Shown: positions 43,899-53,700 of the stretch, in pieces
Numbering within the stretch: position 1 is the first letter of the stretch
How the letters are laid out: each line of letters opens with the position of its first letter
Source of the DNA: Nesterenkonia sedimenti
GTDB lineage: Bacteria; Actinomycetota; Actinomycetes; Actinomycetales; Micrococcaceae
Direction: 5' to 3'
DNA length: 64,000 bases
Assembly: GCF_012641515.1 (NCBI RefSeq)
Contig: NZ_JABAHY010000001.1
Location: forward strand, 248,001 to 312,000
Notes under the pieces: generated by a model
Told to the model about the DNA's origin: nothing
The model's database searches: none
The model's input: the letters and a program-made list of their open reading frames with translations, nothing else
Program-made: the position numbers and the translations under genes

Positions 43899-46800
43899 AT
43901 GCCTGAGTTCACCCATCTCCACGTTGCCAGCGCCTTCTCCGCCCATTACGGCACTGCTCGGCCAGAGGCCCTGGTCGAGGCAGCCAAGGCGGCCGGCGCC
44001 TCAGCTGCTGCCCTGACCGACCGGGACGGCATCTATGGTGCTGTCCGGCATATCCGCGCCTGCCGAGAGGCCGGTATCGCCCCGATCATTGGGGTCAATC
44101 TCCCGGTGCGCACCCAGGATTCGGCTGCTGAGATCACTATCCTGGCCTATGGCCATAACGGCGGGGCCGGCTGGGCGGGGCTGGTCCGGCTGATTTCCTC
44201 TGCCCACTCCGCCCGCCGGAAGCCACGCCGGTCCCCCCATGGGACTGCCCACCGCAAAGCCTGGGTGGACCCCAAGCAGCTGAGCCTCTTCCTCAACACT
44301 GAGGAGAGCGCTCCCACCGCTGCGGTGCTGCTGGGCCCGCAGTCAGATGTGGGGCAGGCAGTTCTGGCCGGGGATCGCAGCCGAGCCCGCAGTCTCCTGG
44401 CCGATTGGCACAGCAGGCTCCCCGGCGGCGTCGTACTGGAGATCCTGTGCCACCACACTCAACCGGGCAGCGCAGGAAGTCTCAAACATGCTGCCAATAT
44501 GCTGCATCTGGCCCGCTCCACCAACACCCCTGCAGTGCTGACCAATGGGGTGCGGTATTTGGAGCCCGATGACGCGGTCACCGGTGATGTGCTCGACTCC
44601 GCTGCCCATCTGCTCCCCCTGGGAGCCTTTCAGGCCCAGCCGAATGCTCAGGCCTGGCTGAAGCCCCCGGAGCAGATGCATCAGCTGGCTGCCCGGATCA
44701 CCGAATACGCGGGCCTAGGTGAGGAGAGTGCCGCCCGACTGTTGGAGACCACTGAGCAGCTGGGGCGCCGGTGTCAGTTGGACCTGGTCGGGGATCTGCG
44801 TTGGCGTAAGCCGAAGGTCCCGGAGCTGGAGGTTATCGGAGTCCATGATGAACCCTCCTATGTGCTGCGTCAGCAGTGTGAGCAGGGGCTTGCCCAGCGC
44901 TACCCGGATCTTCCGGAATCGGAGATGACCAGGGTCCGGGATCGGCTGAATATGGAGTTGGAGACCATTGCCGGTTTCGGTTTTGAGACCTATTTTCTGG
45001 CCGTGGCCGAGACCGTGGGGCTGATCCGGCAGATGAATGTCCGAGTCCAGGCCCGCGGTTCGGGGGCCGGCAGCCTGGTCAACTATCTGCTGCGGATCTC
45101 CAATGTGGATCCCATTGAGCATGACCTGCTCTTCGAACGGTTCCTGGGTGCGGAGCGGTCCACCCTGCCGGATATCGATATCGATATCGAATCTGCCCAA
45201 CGGCACCGGGTCTATGAGGCGATCTTCAAACGTTATGGCCACCACCGGGTGACCCTGCTCTCGATGCAGAACACCTACCGGGCCCGGGGTGCGGCACGGG
45301 ATGCCGGTCTGGCGCTGGGACTCAGTGAGGAGCAGGTGGACCGGGTTGCTGAGAGCATCTGGCGGTTCAACGCCCGGGAGTTCCGCGAGGTTCTGCACAC
45401 CAAACCGGAGCTGCGCGATATTGCTGCCCAGATCCAGGATCAGCCGCAGCTGGATACTCTGATCGATCTCACCGAGCGCCTGGATAGGCTGCCGCGGCAT
45501 ATCTCGATGCACCCCTGTGGGGTGATTCTCGGTGACAGCAGTCTGCTTTCGGTGACTCCCACTCAGCCTTCGGGGATGGGACTGCCGATGTCTCAGTTCG
45601 ATAAGGACGATATCGACGATATGGGGCTGCTGAAGCTGGATGTCCTGGGGGTCCGGATGCAGTCGACTATGGCCTATGCGGTCCAAGAGATCGCCCGGGT
45701 CAATGGGGCCGATGCCGCAGCCGAGGGTGGCCTGCCCGAGGATGTGGACTACATCTCCGAGGATGGCGTAGTGGATCTGGATGCGCTGCCGAAGGATGAT
45801 GAGGACACTTTCGAGATGATCCGCACCACCAACACTCTGGGGTGTTTCCAGATTGAGTCCCCGGGTCAGCGGGAGCTGTTGGGGAAGATGCAGCCTGACT
45901 GCTATGCGGATCTCATTGCGGATATCTCACTGTTCCGACCGGGTCCGATGAAGGGGAATATGGTCACTCCCTTCATCAACCGCAAACATGGCTACGAGAA
46001 GATCGAGTACCTTCACCCGGAGTTCGAGGATTTTCTGCAGGATTCCTATGGGGTGGTGATCTATCACGAGCATGTGCTGCGGATCCTGCAGCGGACGATG
46101 GGAATCAGCCTCACTGAGGCCGATCAGCTGCGCCGGGCCATGGAGAAGGATGTCGACTCCATCGAGGATCGGTTCCGCCGGCAGACCGCTGAGCGCAATG
46201 GGGACCGGTTCAGCAAGAAGGACATCGACCGGATCTGGGAGACTCTGCGTGGTTTCGGTAGTTTCGGTTTCGCCAAGGCTCATGGGGCGGCTTTTGCTCT
46301 GCCGACTTATCAGAGCGCCTGGCTGAAGACCCATTTCCCAGTGGAGTTTCTGACCGGGATTCTGGAGCACGATCCGGGGATGTACCCCCGCCGGCTGCTG
46401 ATGTCTGAGGCTCGACGGATGCAGATCCCGCTGCTGCCGGTGGATATCAATGTCTCCAGCAATCAGTACCGGGTGGAGCGGGTCAGTGCTGAGGAGAAGG
46501 GAATCCGGCTCTCCTTCCGGGATGTCAAAGGGATTACCGAGGCGGAGATGGAGCGGATTCTTACTACCCAGCCGTTTTCCTCGATCACCGATGTTTATCA
46601 CCGGGCCCGGCCCTCCCGTCCGCTGATGGTCCGGTTGGCCCAATTGGGGGCCTTCGACACCTTGAGCGAGGACAGTGTGACCTCGGCCCGGCGGGGCAGC
46701 ATCATCAGTTTCGTCAAACAGCTCACTGCCGCACCGCGGAAGCAGAAGGCCTCGGCTGCACAGCGGGAGGACCCAGCCCAACCGCGCCTCTTCGGTGATC

Positions 46801-47255
46801 ATGAGCTGATGGATCCCACAGCCGCTGACCCCACTGCTGAGGAGCAGACCGCAGCCGAGCTGGATGGGCTCTCCTCTGAGGTGGATCGGCATGTGGTGGA
46901 GGTTTACCGTCCGCTCTTCGAGCATCTTGGGGTCACCCCTGCCTCAGAGCTGCTGAACCTGCGGAGCAATTCCGAGGTTCTGGTGGCGGGGATGCGGGTT
47001 GCCACCCAGACCCCGCCGATGCGTTCAGGTAAGCGGACGGTTTTCATCAGCCTCGACGACGGCACCGGCTGTGCGGATACTGCTTTCTTTGAGGAGGCCC
47101 AGCAGCAGGCCGGCCCCTTGCTCTTCGGCACTCAGCTGATGGTCATTCGGGGCCGGACCCGCCGCACCGGCGACCGCGGGGTCTCCATCCAGGCGGAGGA
47201 AGCCTGGGACCTCAAACAGATGTGGAACACCTGGAAGACCCAGCAGTCGGCCTGA
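43899..47255 (+). CDS. dnaE2: Error-prone DNA polymerase DnaE2 (ImuC)
   Basis: A 1118-residue C-family polymerase for damage-induced mutagenesis. The N-terminal PHP domain begins FTHLHVASAFSAHYG. The palm active site has ARGSGAGSLVNYLLRISNVD and LPDIDIDIESAQRHRVYEAI with the catalytic aspartates. The third acidic segment, FDKDDIDDMGLLKLDVLG, is followed by finger helices (QLRRAMEKDVDSI, GFGSFGFAKAHGAAFALPTY), and an OB fold lies near the C-terminus (KRTVFISLDDGTGCAD). Length and motifs are those of DnaE2, not of the replicative DnaE. It usually works with ImuA' and ImuB; neither is next to it here. Confidence 0.95.
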   Translation: MPEFTHLHVASAFSAHYGTARPEALVEAAKAAGASAAALTDRDGIYGAVRHIRACREAGIAPIIGVNLPVRTQDSAAEITILAYGHNGGAGWAGLVRLISSAHSARRKPRRSPHGTAHRKAWVDPKQLSLFLNTEESAPTAAVLLGPQSDVGQAVLAGDRSRARSLLADWHSRLPGGVVLEILCHHTQPGSAGSLKHAANMLHLARSTNTPAVLTNGVRYLEPDDAVTGDVLDSAAHLLPLGAFQAQPNAQAWLKPPEQMHQLAARITEYAGLGEESAARLLETTEQLGRRCQLDLVGDLRWRKPKVPELEVIGVHDEPSYVLRQQCEQGLAQRYPDLPESEMTRVRDRLNMELETIAGFGFETYFLAVAETVGLIRQMNVRVQARGSGAGSLVNYLLRISNVDPIEHDLLFERFLGAERSTLPDIDIDIESAQRHRVYEAIFKRYGHHRVTLLSMQNTYRARGAARDAGLALGLSEEQVDRVAESIWRFNAREFREVLHTKPELRDIAAQIQDQPQLDTLIDLTERLDRLPRHISMHPCGVILGDSSLLSVTPTQPSGMGLPMSQFDKDDIDDMGLLKLDVLGVRMQSTMAYAVQEIARVNGADAAAEGGLPEDVDYISEDGVVDLDALPKDDEDTFEMIRTTNTLGCFQIESPGQRELLGKMQPDCYADLIADISLFRPGPMKGNMVTPFINRKHGYEKIEYLHPEFEDFLQDSYGVVIYHEHVLRILQRTMGISLTEADQLRRAMEKDVDSIEDRFRRQTAERNGDRFSKKDIDRIWETLRGFGSFGFAKAHGAAFALPTYQSAWLKTHFPVEFLTGILEHDPGMYPRRLLMSEARRMQIPLLPVDINVSSNQYRVERVSAEEKGIRLSFRDVKGITEAEMERILTTQPFSSITDVYHRARPSRPLMVRLAQLGAFDTLSEDSVTSARRGSIISFVKQLTAAPRKQKASAAQREDPAQPRLFGDHELMDPTAADPTAEEQTAAELDGLSSEVDRHVVEVYRPLFEHLGVTPASELLNLRSNSEVLVAGMRVATQTPPMRSGKRTVFISLDDGTGCADTAFFEEAQQQAGPLLFGTQLMVIRGRTRRTGDRGVSIQAEEAWDLKQMWNTWKTQQSA

Positions 47256-47264
47256 GCTCAGCGA

Positions 47265-47461
47265 TCAGTCCCCGTAGCGGATTTCTACGCGGCGGTTGGC
47301 GGCAAAGGTCGAGGGGTCTTCCTCGTCCTCGGTACTGGCGGCGCAGTCTCCTCCTCATCTGCAGCAGCCACTGTGGCACCACCCATTACCAGGGCTCCAG
47401 CCAATGCCGCAGCAGCAAGAGGACGATGAGACTTCAACGCTGGGCGGTTGAGCTTACTCAT
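47265..47461 (-). pseudogene. Remnant of an OmpA-family secreted protein gene
   Basis: The start is intact: MSKLNRPALKS, then a signal peptide (PLAAAALAGALVMGGATVAA) with cleavage after ADA-like residues, then an acidic DEEET. In another frame the sequence ends DPSTFAANRRVEIRYGD, the conserved end of OmpA peptidoglycan-binding domains. The whole domain between them (normally about 200 or more residues) is gone, and the two pieces are joined out of frame, so the first frame runs into a stop. This is an internal deletion. The start codon overlaps the stop codon of the lipoprotein tail upstream. Confidence 0.7.
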
Positions 47462-48004
47462 CGGCGTCTTCCTCCTCATCGGCCTCGATCTCGACAGGCT
47501 CATCGGAGTCCTCATCGTCATCGTCAGTCTCGGAGTCTTCGGAGTCGGAGGTCACCGGCTGCTGCTCACCCCTTCACGTGGCCCAGTGGAGTCGTCATAT
47601 TCGGGGACGAAGGAGACTGTCAGCAGCATGCCCTCTTCACCGACATCCAGACCGTGCAGCCCTATTTCGATCTCGCCATCGGCTTCCGGGCTGGTGAACT
47701 CATAGCTGACGGTATCCAGGGCATCCTCGTGAGAGATATCAGAGGTGTCTGTCGGGGCGCCGTCGTTGTTCTCTGCTTCCTCCTCAGCCGGAGCATCCTC
47801 ATCCCCTCCGGCCGAGTTCTCATCGACCTCTTCATCTTCAACCGGTTCGGTATCCGATACAGCTTCTGTCTCCTCGGGGGCATCCTCTGTGCCCTCCTCG
47901 GGTGCGCAGGCGCTGAGAGCAAGCAGGCCAATAAGCCCCAGTGGAATGAACCGGCGGCTCAGGCTTCCAGTATTGCGCTGTGTCCAGGTCATTGGTTCAG
48001 TCAT
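47454..48004 (-). pseudogene. Truncated, frameshifted lipoprotein gene of the OmpA operon
   Basis: The N-terminal part is a lipoprotein: ATG 48004 (AGAAGGGG in front), hydrophobic stretch and lipobox ALSAC. An acidic linker and a beta-rich segment follow (EIEIGLHGLDVGEEGM, VSFVPEYDDS). The frame then stops at 47552. In a shifted frame an acidic tail continues (EQQPVTSDSEDSETDD ... EEEDADE) to a TAA at 47454 that overlaps the start of the OmpA-family remnant. Related two-gene operons carry a much longer middle region, so part of the gene has probably been deleted with a frameshift near 47575. The product, if any, would be a short lipoprotein. Confidence 0.65.
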
Positions 48005-48171
48005 TTTCAAGCCCCTTCTGGTTGATCGGTGCTGTGTATCGTGAAACATTCAGAACTTAACTAAAGCAAAGTTGCGATTGCAAATATCTGCACAGTGGGG
48101 GTTTTGGCGATTCCGCTCTCAGCGGAGGAGCGCCCGGATGATTCGGCCAGGGTCTGGAAGTTGTACCGGAT

Positions 48172-49173
48172 ATGACCTCAACCGTCTCGCGCCCGCTGTC
48201 CCTGTTGGATCTGGCCCGTGTCCGCCAGCAGGAGACCATTGCAGAAGGAATTGCCCGTTCGCTGCGCCTGTCCCAGACTGCTGACCGGCTGGGTTACAGC
48301 CGCGTCTGGTTCGCTGAGCACCACAACATGCCGCATGTGGCCAGCTCCGCCACATCCCTGCTGATCCAACATATTGCGGCCAATACAGAGCGGATCCGGG
48401 TCGGCTCTGGGGGCATCATGCTGCCCAACCACTCCCCCTTGGTGATCGCCGAGCAGTTCGGCACTTTGGAGACCCTCTACCCCGGGCGGATCGACCTCGG
48501 ACTGGGGCGTGCACCGGGTACCGATGGGGCGACTATGCGCGCGTTGCGCCGCGATGGCACTGAGGCTGACCGCTTCCAGGCCGACATTATGGAGCTCTCC
48601 GGTTATCTGACTGGACACAGCCGGATTCCCGGTGTTCATGCCTACCCGGGCTATCGCACTGACGTTCCCCTCTACATTCTGGGCTCCTCGCTGTATGGGG
48701 CCCAGCTGGCGGCCCAATTGGGCCTGCCGTATTCCTTTGCGAGCCATTTCGCACCCCAGATGCTGGAGCAGGCTGCCTATACCTATCGGGAGAACTTCAA
48801 CGCCCAGGGTTCACTTCTGGGCCCTGATGCGAAGCCACATTTCATTGCTGCAGCGAATGTGATCGCCCACGATGACGCGGATACCGCCCGTCAGCAGCGC
48901 CGCAAAGCGGAGGATGGCTGGATCAAGGCGATGCTGGGCCGCAATAAGGATCTCTCGGATGAGGATGTTGAACTGCTGCGCGACCACCCCGCGGGGCAGC
49001 AGGTTCTGAGCATGCTCTCCCGGACCATCGCCGGTGACCAGAAGGAAGTAGTCGATTGGCTGGAGAACTTCGCCGATCAGGTCGCAGCCGATGAGCTCAT
49101 CCTGGTCAACCTCGCCACCGATGAAGATGTCCAGCACCGCACCCTCGAGCTGCTCGCACCGGAACCCAGCTAG
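48172..49173 (+). CDS. LLM class flavin-dependent oxidoreductase
   Basis: A 333-residue luciferase-like monooxygenase family protein. Typical blocks are [20 protein letters not shown] at the start, [60 protein letters not shown] and [20 protein letters not shown]. It should use reduced FMN to oxidise an unknown substrate. The stop codon TAG lies directly before the IS element. The 3' neighbour was originally the convergent thioesterase gene. Confidence 0.88.
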   Translation: MTSTVSRPLSLLDLARVRQQETIAEGIARSLRLSQTADRLGYSRVWFAEHHNMPHVASSATSLLIQHIAANTERIRVGSGGIMLPNHSPLVIAEQFGTLETLYPGRIDLGLGRAPGTDGATMRALRRDGTEADRFQADIMELSGYLTGHSRIPGVHAYPGYRTDVPLYILGSSLYGAQLAAQLGLPYSFASHFAPQMLEQAAYTYRENFNAQGSLLGPDAKPHFIAAANVIAHDDADTARQQRRKAEDGWIKAMLGRNKDLSDEDVELLRDHPAGQQVLSMLSRTIAGDQKEVVDWLENFADQVAADELILVNLATDEDVQHRTLELLAPEPS

Positions 49174-49178
49174 CTAGG
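49173..49178. repeat. Left target-site duplication of the IS element
   Basis: GCTAGG, repeated exactly at 50277-50282. It fits NCTAGN, the known target of IS481-type elements. Confidence 0.85.
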
Positions 49179-50276
49179 TGTAGTTCCTCGACACGTTGTG
49201 AACGGTCCGTGACCTAAGCGGAGACCTCCGATATCGATGTGGGTAACCACACTCACGAATCGATAAACGGAGGTCTCCTATGGTTCACCGTAGGTCACCG
49301 CTGACCCCTGAGGGAAGGCGACGCATCGTAGCCCTGGTCATCGAGGATGGGTGGTCCCAGCGTCGGGTCGCTGAACGCTTCCAGGTCTCCCCAGCCACAG
49401 TCAGCAAATGGGTCCAACGCCACCGGGAGGGCCGCGGGCTTAACGACCGCTCTAGCCGCCCTCACTGCAGCCCCCGGCGTCTGCCTCAGCGTGCTGAGCG
49501 GCGCATCATCGCACTGCGGTTCACCAGGCAGTGGGGCCCTCACCGGATCGGCGCGCACCTGGGCATCCCCCGCTCCACGGTGGGACGGGTGCTCACCCGG
49601 TACCGGATGCCGTCCCTGGAGTGCATCGATCAGGCCACCGGGCTGCCAGTACGCCGCCCGGCTACGAACAGGTACGAAGCCAGCGCCCCAGGTGAACTGG
49701 TGCATGTAGATATCAAGAAGCTGGGCAAGATCCCTGATGGTGGCGGCTGGCGAGTCCACGGCAGAGGCTCATCCCAAGCGTTGAAAGCACTGGCCAAGAC
49801 GCAGAAGGCCGCCGCCCAGGGCGCTGCGCCGGGCCGGGGATACCGGTACCTGCATCACGCTGTCGATGACTACTCCCGGGTGGTCTACTCCGAGATCCTC
49901 GATGATGAGCGCAAGCACACCGCCGCCGAGTTCTGGAAACGAGCACGTGCCTTCTTCCACACCATCGGCGTCGAAGTCACCGCAGTAATGACAGATAACG
50001 GTTCCTGCTACCGCTCAGGCGAGTTCAAACAGGCCCTGGGTGACGGGATTAAGCACAAACGCACTAAGCCCTATAGGCCCCAGACCAACGGCAAAGTCGA
50101 ACGCTTCAACCGGACCCTGATGAAGGAATGGGCCTACGCCCGCCCCTACACCAGCGAATCAGCCCGAGAAGCCTCCTACGAAGCCTTCCTCCACCACTAC
50201 AATCATCACCGAACCCACACCGCCATCGGAGGCGCTGTGCCCTCAGAGCGTGTTCACAACCTCACGGGGAACTACA
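49179..50276. mobile_element. IS481-family insertion sequence, complete (1098 bp)
   Basis: The ends are imperfect inverted repeats of about 25 bases, both beginning TGTAGTTCC. Left is 49179-49203; right is 50252-50276, which reads GTTCACAACC...ACTACA. They match in about 21 of 25 positions. The element is flanked by an exact 6-bp target duplication, GCTAGG, showing a fairly recent transposition. It contains one transposase gene. It sits precisely between two convergent host genes and breaks neither. No other copy is in the window. Confidence 0.92.
49220..49278 (+). promoter_or_regulatory. Hairpin that hides the transposase ribosome binding site
   Basis: GGAGACCTCCG (49220-49230) pairs perfectly with CGGAGGTCTCC (49268-49278). 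Inside, ATCGAT pairs with ATCGAT (49233-49238 and 49259-49264). The right arm holds GGAGG, the ribosome binding site six bases before the transposase ATG. Transcripts that enter from outside would fold and block translation, as is known for other IS families. Confidence 0.65.
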
Positions 50277-50281
50277 GCTAG
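49280..50281 (+). CDS. IS481-family transposase
   Basis: A 333-residue DDE transposase. The N-terminal helix-turn-helix (DGWSQRRVAERFQVSPATVS then KWVQRHREG) and a second HTH-like region (GAHLGIPRSTVGRVL) bind the ends. The catalytic core shows LVHVDIKKLG (first Asp), VMTDNGSCYRS (second Asp) and NGKVERFNRTLMKEWAY (Glu), with HHYNHHRTHTAIGG behind. The reading frame runs through the right inverted repeat, and its TAG stop lies in the target duplication, outside the element. Expression is probably kept low by the leader hairpin. Confidence 0.95.
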   Translation: MVHRRSPLTPEGRRRIVALVIEDGWSQRRVAERFQVSPATVSKWVQRHREGRGLNDRSSRPHCSPRRLPQRAERRIIALRFTRQWGPHRIGAHLGIPRSTVGRVLTRYRMPSLECIDQATGLPVRRPATNRYEASAPGELVHVDIKKLGKIPDGGGWRVHGRGSSQALKALAKTQKAAAQGAAPGRGYRYLHHAVDDYSRVVYSEILDDERKHTAAEFWKRARAFFHTIGVEVTAVMTDNGSCYRSGEFKQALGDGIKHKRTKPYRPQTNGKVERFNRTLMKEWAYARPYTSESAREASYEAFLHHYNHHRTHTAIGGAVPSERVHNLTGNYS

Positions 50282-50282
50282 G
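50277..50282. repeat. Right target-site duplication of the IS element
   Basis: GCTAGG, identical to the left copy. It supplies the stop codon of the transposase on the plus strand and of the thioesterase on the minus strand. Confidence 0.85.
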
Positions 50283-50712
50283 CGCTGAACTCCTGGAGTC
50301 GGGCGCGCATCTGGGCGTCCAGGCGCTGGGGCTTACCGGTGTCCTTATCTACCATCACCAGGGTTGATTGGGCTGTGACGCGTGGGCTGGCGTCGTCGTC
50401 ATTTGCGAATAGTGCGTAGTCGATGACGAAATTCGCGCCCCCAACCTTCGGGATACTCAGCTCCACACGCACCGGTTGGCGCTGATAGGGCAGCTGCCTG
50501 CGGTACTTCAGCTGGAAATCGGCAACCAGTGCCCAGACCGGCTGATCCGGCTCCAGGGGCGGGAAAATACCCTCTTCACCCTCCTCCGGGGCGCTCCAGA
50601 AAGCTCTGGCGCGGGCCTCCTCCAGGATCCGCAGGATGGCCACATTATTGATATGCCCGTAGGCGTCCTGGTCACCCCAACGCAGGTGGACGGTCACAGT
50701 CTTCGCGGTCAT
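50278..50712 (-). CDS. Acyl-CoA thioesterase (4HBT hotdog fold)
   Basis: A 144-residue hotdog-fold protein: VHLRWGDQDAYGHINNVAIL (catalytic Asp in the helix-start motif), then VWALVADFQLKYRRQLPY and VELSIPKVGGANFVIDYALF. It should hydrolyse short or medium acyl-CoA thioesters in the cytoplasm. ATG 50712 is chosen since homologues start there; the open frame continues to 50907, inside glnE. The stop codon lies in the IS target duplication but is the original one. It follows glnE by 46 bases. Confidence 0.85.
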   Translation of the reverse strand: MTAKTVTVHLRWGDQDAYGHINNVAILRILEEARARAFWSAPEEGEEGIFPPLEPDQPVWALVADFQLKYRRQLPYQRQPVRVELSIPKVGGANFVIDYALFANDDDASPRVTAQSTLVMVDKDTGKPQRLDAQMRARLQEFSA

Positions 50713-50758
50713 CCTCGGTGTGCTTGCCTTTCCAATCCGGGGCACCAGAGCTGGAGTT

Positions 50759-53700
50759 TCAGTCCTGGTAGAAATGCTCTTCGTAGACCTGGCGGGCATG
50801 CCTAGTGGTGCGCAGGTAATGCTCCTCGAAGGCTGCGGCCTGGCCAGAGTCGAAACCGCACCACCGTGAGACTGCCTCGAGATCCCGGCGGGAGCTGGGC
50901 AGCACATCGGCCGGCTTCGCGGACCAGACCATAATCCCTGAGCGAACCCGGGTGCACAGCTGCCAGGCCTCCTTCAGGGTCTCCGCATCCTCTCCCGGCA
51001 GCAGTTGGGCATCCACCAGGCCCTGCAGCACCTGAAGGGTCGCCGTGCCGCGCAGCTCAGGATGCTGGTGGGCGTACTGCAGCTGGAAGAGCTGAATCAG
51101 CCACTCGACATCGGAGAGTCCCCCACGCCCGAGCTTCACATGACGGGCCGGATCTGCACCACGGGGCAGGCGTTCGGACTCCACACGTGCCTTGATCCGC
51201 CGGATCTCGCGCAGCTGCTGGGCAGTTGGGGCCTGACTGTAGCGAATGTCATCGACCAGCTCCATGAAATCTACTGACAGCCAATCCGAGCCGGCGATCG
51301 GTCTAGCCCGGAGCAGTGCCTGCCGCTCCCAGATATCCATCCACCGCCGGTAGTACTCCTGAAAGGACTCCAGGGACCGCGAAAGCGGCCCCCTTTTCCC
51401 CTCAGGGCGCAGATCGGCATCCACCTGGAGCGGGATCTCACCACGAATCGCCGGTTTGACCGGTTTGGACAACAGTTGGGTCAGCCGCAGTGCGAGCTTC
51501 TGAGCCTGAGCATCAGCGGCAGATTTCTCCGCCCCAGGGACTGCCCGGTGGACAAACATGGCATCCATATCTGAGCCGTAGCTGATCTCGCGGCCACCCT
51601 GCCGACCCATGGCCACCACCAGCAGCTCGGCGTGACGCCCCTCGGTCTCGGCAAGCTCCTCCTCAGCCACCCGCAGGGCACCCAGCACTGCCACCCGATC
51701 AGCTTCAGCCAGAGCCAGCCCCGCCTCATGCTGGGTGATCAGCCCACAGGCCTCAGCGATCGCGGTGCGCAGCATCTCCCGCTGGCGCACCAACCGCGCC
51801 AGGCGAACCGCAGTCTGACCAGCCCCCTCGTGACGCTGTAGGGCGTTCTGCACCTCAGTCCACAGGGCCTCGAAGCCGCGTGGGAGCAGGGACTCATCCT
51901 CACCCAACCACTGGGCGGACTCCGGGCGGTGTTCGAGCATATCGGAGATGAACCGGGAGCTGGTCAACAGCTGACACAGCCGCTCGGCAGCCACCGAGGA
52001 GTCCCGAAGCATCGTGAGGTACCAGGGACTGGTGCCCAGGGACTCGCTGAGCCTCCGGAAGGCCAACAGACCGTTATCCGGGTCCACACCTTCGGCGAAC
52101 CAGCCCAACATCATCGGCAGAATGCGCTTCTGAAGGGTCGCCTTCCGAGAGACTCCAGAAGTCAGCGCCTCGATATGCCGCAGGGCACTCCTGGGGTCGC
52201 TGAAGCCCAGTGCTGCCAAGCGGTCGCCCACAGCCTCAGCCGAAAGCCGCACCTCGTCCTCGGAGAGCACAGCAGTAGTCGACAGCAGTGGGCGGTAGAA
52301 GATTGTCTCGTGGAACTGAGAGACCTCGCGGACCACCTGCTGGCGCTGTTGGAGAACATCATCGGGACTCGGCCGCCGACGAGCCCCCGGAGCCTGAACC
52401 GCTGAGGCAAGAGCCCGCAGCGCCTCCTCCTTCTTGGGCATCAGGTGCGTCCGGCGCATATCGGCCATCTGGATTCGGTGTTCGTAGAGTCGCAGCTGTT
52501 TATAGCAGCGGCTCATCGCCTCCTGGTCGCGACTGGAGATGTATTCCCCGGTACCCAGGGCTTCAATGGCGCTGAGGGTATCCCGGACACGGATCTGCTC
52601 ATCCACCCGGCCATGGACCAGTTGCAGCAGCTGAACGGTGAACTCAATATCGCGCAGCCCGCCGCGGCCCAGCTTCAGCTCCCGGTCGGCCTCCCGAAGC
52701 GGGATATTGGCGAAGACCCGACGACGCATGGCCTGGACGTCCTCGACGAATCCCTCCCGAGAGGCCGCCTGCCAGACCAGAGGCTCAATGGCCTCCATAT
52801 ATTCAGCACCCAGAGCCATACTGCCGGCCACCGGGCGGGCTTTCAGCAGGGCCTGGAACTCCCAGCCCGAGGCCCATCGGTGGTAGTACTCACGGTGGGA
52901 CTCCAGTGTCCGAGACAGTGGGCCGTCCTTACCCTCGGGCCGAAGGTTCGCATCTACTTCCCACAGGGCCGATTCGCCATCGGAGGCCCCCAGCACTTTA
53001 GAGATGCCTGAGGCCAGACTGATCGCCGCCTCACGCGCCTGGGCGGGGTCCATCTCCTCAGGTGCCCGGTGGACAAAGACGACGTCGACATCGGAGATAT
53101 AGTTCAGCTCCCGGGCCCCGCATTTGCCCATACCGATCACGGCCAGCTCGATCTCAGCGACCTCTGGCCGGCGTTCACTGAGCTCTGCCCGACTCACGGC
53201 CAATGCGCTGTCGATGGCTGCCGCTGCAGCATCGGCGAGCTGACGCGCAGCCGCTGGAAGGTAACCCGCGGGATCTGCCGCAGTGAGATCCCGAAGCGCC
53301 AGCCGGGTGATCTCCCTGCGGTAGGCGATGCGCAGAGCGCGCCCGGCATCTTTGGCGGAGAAATTCTCGTCCAGTCCGGCTACGGGGAAGGCCGCACTGG
53401 GATCAGCGACCACGGCGCCCATCAGCCTCTGGCGCAGTTCCTCTGCGCTGGTCTCAGCTGGTTCGGCGGCCGGCTGCTCCTGGAAGAGAACATCGGTCTG
53501 TTCTGGATGACGGATCAGGAACTCCCCCAGAGCCTGGGAGCCCCCCAGCAGACGCATCAGCGGTACCGCGCGGTGGCAGCTGCCATCCTCGGTGGTGAAG
53601 AGTTCGGTGACCGAAGGGGCGCGCTCCAGCAGGCGGATCAGCAGCAGAAGTGCCTGATCCGGGTTCGGGGCATCATGCATACAGCTGACCAGGGCATCTT

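Noticed and set aside
45168-45190. GATATC tandem repeat in dnaE2
   Set aside because: It encodes the Asp-Ile run of the polymerase active site; the repeat follows from the protein sequence.
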